Below are positions 60,356 through 64,000 of a stretch of 64,000 nt of DNA, piece after piece (position 1 is the first letter of the stretch; the number at the start of each line of letters is the position of its first letter). Both the position numbers and the translations under genes were made by a program. Below the pieces are notes generated by a model. It saw only the letters and a list, made by a program, of their open reading frames with translations. It did no database searches and was not told the DNA's origin. Origin of the DNA: Sabellastarte sp. h YS-2021 (taxonomy: Eukaryota; Annelida; Polychaeta; Sabellida; Sabellidae); contig OZ024928.1 in assembly GCA_964017235.1 (NCBI GenBank), positions 84,997,566 through 85,061,565 of the forward strand. Direction: 5' to 3'.

Positions 60356-61114
60356 TTACTTTGAACAATCGAGAGAAGATTCCTCCATCCCTAGATTTTC
60401 AGATAAAGCCAGCATGGTGTTATCAGAGTCGTTTATCTGACCTCTTGGCTTCCTTTTACAGACAATGATTGCTATAATTGTAAACAGAATTACTGCAAGG
60501 CATACAGCGACACTGATTATCCATAAAATTTTTCTCCATTTGTTTTTTTTGAATGGAGATTTCACTTCATTTCCAGCAAGATTCCTTCCTGAAGTTAAAA
60601 ATTCGAGCTTAGATGGAGTATTTGAATACACTTCTTGTGAAAAATAAGAAATTTTCTTAGAATAAACAGAATTGAATGTTGAAGTCTGTAGTGGAAGAAC
60701 TGTGCTTGATTTTTTGTATACCTCAGTAGATGTTTTATCATTTTTTTCAGTCAGACTCTCAGATGCTGTTAAAAAATCCTGATTTTGAAATCTTTTGGTT
60801 GTTGAACTCTTTGAACACATATTAGTCTTGAGATATATGTGCTTTGGTAAGTCTTTGATCCATTCGCAATCAAAATATGCCATATTCATCAAAGTAAGAT
60901 ATCTTAAATTTGGTAATTTCTTTAATATGTCCACCAGATTTATTATTTGTACATTGTCCATGTACAACATTGTAACAGTAGCTCTAAATTTAAAACGTGG
61001 ACCTGTAACATCAACACATGTTACCATGTCATCAACACAAGAGCATTCTCCATAATCGCAACTGTGTCCTAAAACTTCTTCTGATTTCAAAATTAAAAAA
61101 AATAACAAAAACAA
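60356..61114 (-). CDS. type I membrane protein with LRR-like ectodomain
   Basis: About 252 codons. A hydrophobic leader precedes a small cysteine cluster (CDYGECSCVDDMVTC) and one leucine-rich-repeat-like segment (DILKKLPNLRYLTL). A Ser/Thr-rich stalk, a membrane segment of about 24 residues (ILWIISVAVCLAVILFTIIA) followed by CKRKPR, and a short tail follow. The leader frame begins at a TTG with no in-frame ATG before an upstream stop. An ATG one frame away (61,142-61,140) precedes a T-run, so a lost T or an upstream exon is likely. AAAGTAAGT at the apparent stop could be a splice donor. Layout and the leucine-rich segment resemble the neighbouring gene, so the two may be diverged duplicates. 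Confidence 0.6.
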   Translation of the reverse strand: MFLLFFLILKSEEVLGHSCDYGECSCVDDMVTCVDVTGPRFKFRATVTMLYMDNVQIINLVDILKKLPNLRYLTLMNMAYFDCEWIKDLPKHIYLKTNMCSKSSTTKRFQNQDFLTASESLTEKNDKTSTEVYKKSSTVLPLQTSTFNSVYSKKISYFSQEVYSNTPSKLEFLTSGRNLAGNEVKSPFKKNKWRKILWIISVAVCLAVILFTIIAIIVCKRKPRGQINDSDNTMLALSENLGMEESSLDCSK

Positions 61115-61210
61115 AGAAGTAAATTCTTGTAATCTCCATATCTATCTGAATGTTAATTCAATAAGACACAATAACTGAGAAAAACCTCCAACTCCTCACT
61201 GGACAAAGAG

Positions 61211-61219
61211 ATATAAAAG
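61211..61219 (+). promoter_or_regulatory. TATA box upstream of ATPase
   Basis: ATATAAAAG lies about 170 bases before the ATPase start codon, in the divergent region between the minus-strand membrane gene and the ATPase. Confidence 0.5.
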
Positions 61220-61387
61220 AGGTGAGAGGATGCAGTGAGCTTGCATATACTGGCTAGCTTTCAAACACACTGTGCGAAGCATTTCTTCTCATTTGACTTA
61301 TTGCAGCTGATTGAAAACAGAGATTTGCTGGCAATCTCTGGACTGCTAACGCTTAACACCTTGTAGAGTGCCAAACTACAGAGGTTT

Positions 61388-62011
61388 ATGGATCCATTTT
61401 TATTGAAGAATCCATTCACGTCTATAATATGTGGTCCAACCGGATCCGGAAAATCTACCTTTGTTTTGAAGCTGTTGAATAATGTCAGTGCTATGTTTTC
61501 ACAAAATATTAAGAAAATTTATTATTTTTATAATAACTGGCAGAAAAAGTTTGAGGAAGAGAATACTGATATAGAATACAGACAAGGTCTGCCTACAGAA
61601 CAGGATTTTAAGTCGTACCCTAAAGATGAGCAGTGCATAGTAGTGATACATGACATGCAGGTTTCAGCTCTAAACAACATTTTCATTGCAAATCTTTTTA
61701 GTCGAGATTCACATCATAGGAACATTAGTGTAATTTTAATTTTACAAAATTTATTTCACCAGGGAAAATATTGTTGAGATATATCTTTAAATACTCATTA
61801 TTTCATTTTATTTAAAAATCCTAGAGATATTCAACAAATTAAATTACTGGGAAGACAATTAGGTATGCAAAACAAATTAGTAGATGTTTATTTAGATGCA
61901 ACTGCTGATCCTTTTGGATACCTATTGATCGACTTATCACCTGGTAATAAAGATAGTTACATGCTAAGAAGTCACATATTTCCTGCTGAACATATGATTA
62001 TATATAAGTAG
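61388..62011 (+). pseudogene. FtsK/HerA-type DNA-packaging ATPase with one in-frame stop
   Basis: 207 codons from ATG to TAG, with an in-frame TGA at codon 130 (61,775-61,777) and the same frame open on both sides. Walker A is GPTGSGKST (residues 16-24). Walker B is CIVVIHDM (83-90), where His replaces one of the usual acidic residues. After the stop the conserved RDI-type motif of this family continues, with LGRQLGMQ. It would power packaging of DNA into capsids and is a Polinton hallmark gene. The TGA stands where an Arg codon is expected and could arise from CGA by one C-to-T change. Length is typical for Polinton ATPases. Confidence 0.85.
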
Positions 62012-62074
62012 GACATTTTTTTAAAAAAAATTTCTTTTGTATATAAAAACCTAACCGTCTACATATATTTCAAA

Positions 62075-62386
62075 ATGTCTAGGAACCTCAAAAATTCTAA
62101 AAATTTCATTCTGCTGTTATTAGAGAATAACTTAGACCTAAATAAACATATACTCATTCATACGACACCATCTCAGTTGAAAGCAGTGGCGGAAATTTTT
62201 TATAATGTATTCAAACTTCCTTTAACTAAGAAAAAAAAAGAAAAATTCTTAGGTTACCTAAAAATATTGAAAAAATATATAAAGTCTGAGGAAAGAGGGA
62301 GGAGGAGTATAGCAAGAAAACATTTTGAAAGAATAACCAATCTACTTGTATCAATTAAGTATTACATAGAAAAAATTTTAGAATGA
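62075..62386 (+). CDS. small Lys-rich protein, Polinton conserved position
   Basis: 103 residues, Lys/Leu-rich and all-helical by composition (NFILLLLENNLDLNKHI near the start, a KKKKEK cluster in the middle). A TATATAAAA-like box lies only about 33 bases before the start codon. Its stop overlaps the next gene's start (ATGA). It sits between ATPase and integrase, where Polintons often carry small virion or core genes. I recognise the general look of such proteins but cannot name a family. Confidence 0.6.
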   Translation: MSRNLKNSKNFILLLLENNLDLNKHILIHTTPSQLKAVAEIFYNVFKLPLTKKKKEKFLGYLKILKKYIKSEERGRRSIARKHFERITNLLVSIKYYIEKILE

Positions 62387-62838
62387 ATAAATACGTATTA
62401 ATACCACATGAACAATACGAGAGTTTCAAATCCTTTTTAGCTGATAAAAAGGAGCAGAAAATTGCAGAAAGTGAATGGAAAACAGTGGATGAGAATATAT
62501 CTGACAATCATAGGGATATCCATCCAAAAATAGATGGGATAAGCTCTAAAAGGGAAAAATTTGAAAGCGTACATAGCAGGATATTAAATAATAATAATTT
62601 AGACAAGAAATCAGACAAATTTTTGGACAGTAAAGGAAAAGAATCTGTAAGTACAGAGTTCAGTGAGAAGACACAAAACAAAGCAGAAGTGCCACATCCC
62701 CTCCCTCCACCAGGTCTTCCTGCAGCAGTAGAATACAGTAAAGACAACTACCTCTCAAAAATCAGAAAAAATGAAAGGAAAATCCAAAAAGGGAGTGGAG
62801 GCAATGAATGGATTCAAAAATGGGCCAAAAATTTTTAA
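62383..62838 (+). CDS. unknown protein with proline-rich PPPGLP motif
   Basis: 151 residues. The start (MNKYVLIPHEQYESF) overlaps the upstream stop by ATGA. The middle is charged and low complexity. Near 109-114 is PPPGLP, followed by a basic C-terminus. The last 68 bases overlap the integrase frame. Tight overlap on both sides suggests the three genes are co-expressed. A minor virion component is possible by position, but nothing in the sequence proves it. Confidence 0.55.
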   Translation: MNKYVLIPHEQYESFKSFLADKKEQKIAESEWKTVDENISDNHRDIHPKIDGISSKREKFESVHSRILNNNNLDKKSDKFLDSKGKESVSTEFSEKTQNKAEVPHPLPPPGLPAAVEYSKDNYLSKIRKNERKIQKGSGGNEWIQKWAKNF

Positions 62839-63953
62839 TCCTCCTGAAGAAGTTGATTCGTATCTTCATAAACTTTATTATGACATTAGAAGTCCGGTAG
62901 TTTACGGTAGTTACAGTAAGTTATATCCACATAATAAAAGGGAGGGAAAATACCATGTAAGCCCTAAGTACTTGAAGAAGTGGTTAAGTAAACAAGAAAC
63001 GTATACAACTTTTCGCCCAGCTCGAAGGACTTTTCAAAGACCTAAAGTCTTAGCTTTCACAAAAAATTATCAATGGGACAGTGATACGGCTAACATGGTG
63101 AAATATAAGTCAGACAATAATGAATACGCTTACTTTGTAGTATTCATAGATATATTTACTCGATACCTGTACACAGCACCATTAAAAACTTTAAGAGGTG
63201 AGGAAATGGTAGCCGTATTTCAAAGAATAATTAGAGAAACAGATGAGACACCTGAAATTCTAAGAACTGATCAAGGAAGTGAATATAAGAACCGACCTTT
63301 TAATAATTTGTTAAATGAAAATAAAATAAAACATTTGTACACATACTATGAAACCAAAGCTAATTATGCTGAAAGAGTTATTAAAACTATTAAAAACAAA
63401 ATAATAAAATATTTAAGTGACAAAGAAACCTTAAGATGGATTGACATTCTGTCAGACTTAACCTATGGTTACAATAATTCTATCCATAGATCAATTAAAA
63501 TGAGTCCAGAAGATGCAAAATCGAGGAATCAGTATTTACTTTGGAAATCTCAATATGACAATCTGACCTACCCAAAAAGTTTCTTCAGTCACAAAAAACA
63601 AGATAAAAATCCGAAACTCTTACGAGAGGGTTAAGATAAGTCATCTTAAAAGGATGTTCGACAAAGAATATACTGAGAAATGGTCTGGTGAAATTTTTAC
63701 TATAATTAATCGTAAATTAAATCAAAATATTCCAATGTATGAGTTAAAAGATTACAATAATGAGGTAATCCAGGGTTTCTTTTATGAAGCTGAATTGCAA
63801 TTAGCATACATTGATAGTGATATTTTGTATAAAATTGAGGAAATTCTTAAAAAAAGAAAGAAAAATGGTGAAGTAGAGATATTGGTGAAATGGAAGGGAT
63901 GGCCTGCAAAGTTCAATTCATGGATTCCAGAAAAAGAGGTGGAAAATATATAG
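62771..63953 (+). pseudogene. retroviral-type integrase with C-terminal chromodomain, one frameshift
   Basis: The first frame (62,771-63,634, 287 codons) holds the rve core. The catalytic acids are D105 (in WDSD), D167 (RTDQGSEY) and E201 (NYAERVIKTIK). Near 63,605-63,609, in a run of five A, the frame shifts. The open frame then continues with an ISHLKRMFD stretch, an SH3-like region, and a chromodomain ending in VKWKGWPAKFNSWIP (63,840-63,953). One extra A explains the break. The enzyme would insert Polinton DNA; the chromodomain would guide it to chromatin. All catalytic residues are intact. About 395 residues without the shift. Confidence 0.88.
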
Positions 63954-63960
63954 AAGGTAA

Positions 63961-64000
63961 AAATATATATAAAGCATTTAATAATTTAAGATTTTTTTTG
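63961..64000. promoter_or_regulatory. TATA-like box at window edge
   Basis: ATATATATAAAGC just after the integrase stop resembles the boxes upstream of other genes of this element and may serve a gene beyond the window. Confidence 0.35.

Larger units (their letters stand above)
53600..64000. mobile_element. Polinton/Maverick (adintovirus-like) element, partial
   Basis: A block of virus-like genes is hallmarked by a packaging ATPase and a retroviral-type integrase with a chromodomain, two of the defining Polinton genes. It also holds BIR, PC4-like, RING and membrane-protein genes. The major capsid protein, protease and protein-primed PolB are absent and may lie beyond 64,000. The ATPase has an in-frame stop, the integrase one frameshift and the PC4 gene two, so this copy is an endogenous, decaying one. 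The left boundary is a guess. Confidence 0.75.

Overview
The window reads as repeat-dense nuclear DNA of a marine invertebrate, most likely a bivalve mollusc. That assignment is an inference from the repeat types, a DIRS-type tyrosine-recombinase retrotransposon, a spliced host gene and a Polinton-like element; no species can be named. Very little of it is host coding sequence. The one clear host gene is an RNASEH2C homologue (minus strand, three recognisable exons, 36.87-39.95 kb).

From 1 to about 48 kb the window is mostly mobile elements nested in one another. Five structural families (called I-V here) share one plan. They start with CTAGA (or a close variant) just after AA, carry arrays of 130-350 bp tandem repeats, have a unique GC-rich 3' module, and end in a hairpin followed by TAA (or CAA) and a T. 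In four families a 9-12 bp motif near the 5' end is inverted in or next to the 3' hairpin (subterminal inverted repeats). This is the architecture described for non-autonomous Helitron/Helentron-like elements with central tandem repeats (HINE- or pearl-like). The main stack is a DIRS retrotransposon (5,718-36,244, with inverted terminal repeats). It is split by a family III element (7,881-28,063), which itself contains two family I copies and a truncated family II copy, and split again by a third family I copy (29,460-34,698). At both DIRS insertion sites, removing the insert puts the flanking DIRS codons back in frame with no target duplication.

A second nest lies at 43.7-47.5 kb: a family V element is cut by a short-TIR DNA transposon relic, which carries a family IV element and a family III relic. 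From 48 to 53.3 kb there are SINE-like, MITE-like and LINE relics: a plus-strand LINE with a pentanucleotide tail, and a minus-strand CR1/L2-type fragment.

From about 53.6 kb to the window edge there is a partly decayed Polinton/Maverick (adintovirus-like) module. On the plus strand it has a single-BIR protein, a broken gene with two PC4-like domains, a spliced two-RING protein, an FtsK/HerA-type packaging ATPase (one in-frame TGA), two small overlapping genes, and a retroviral-type integrase with a C-terminal chromodomain (one frameshift). On the minus strand, between the RING gene and the ATPase, are two type I membrane-protein genes, at least one of them spliced. TATATAAA-type boxes precede several of these genes. 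Capsid, protease and PolB genes are not seen and would be expected to the right of the window. The accessory set (BIR, RING, PC4, paired membrane proteins) is the most unusual coding content here.
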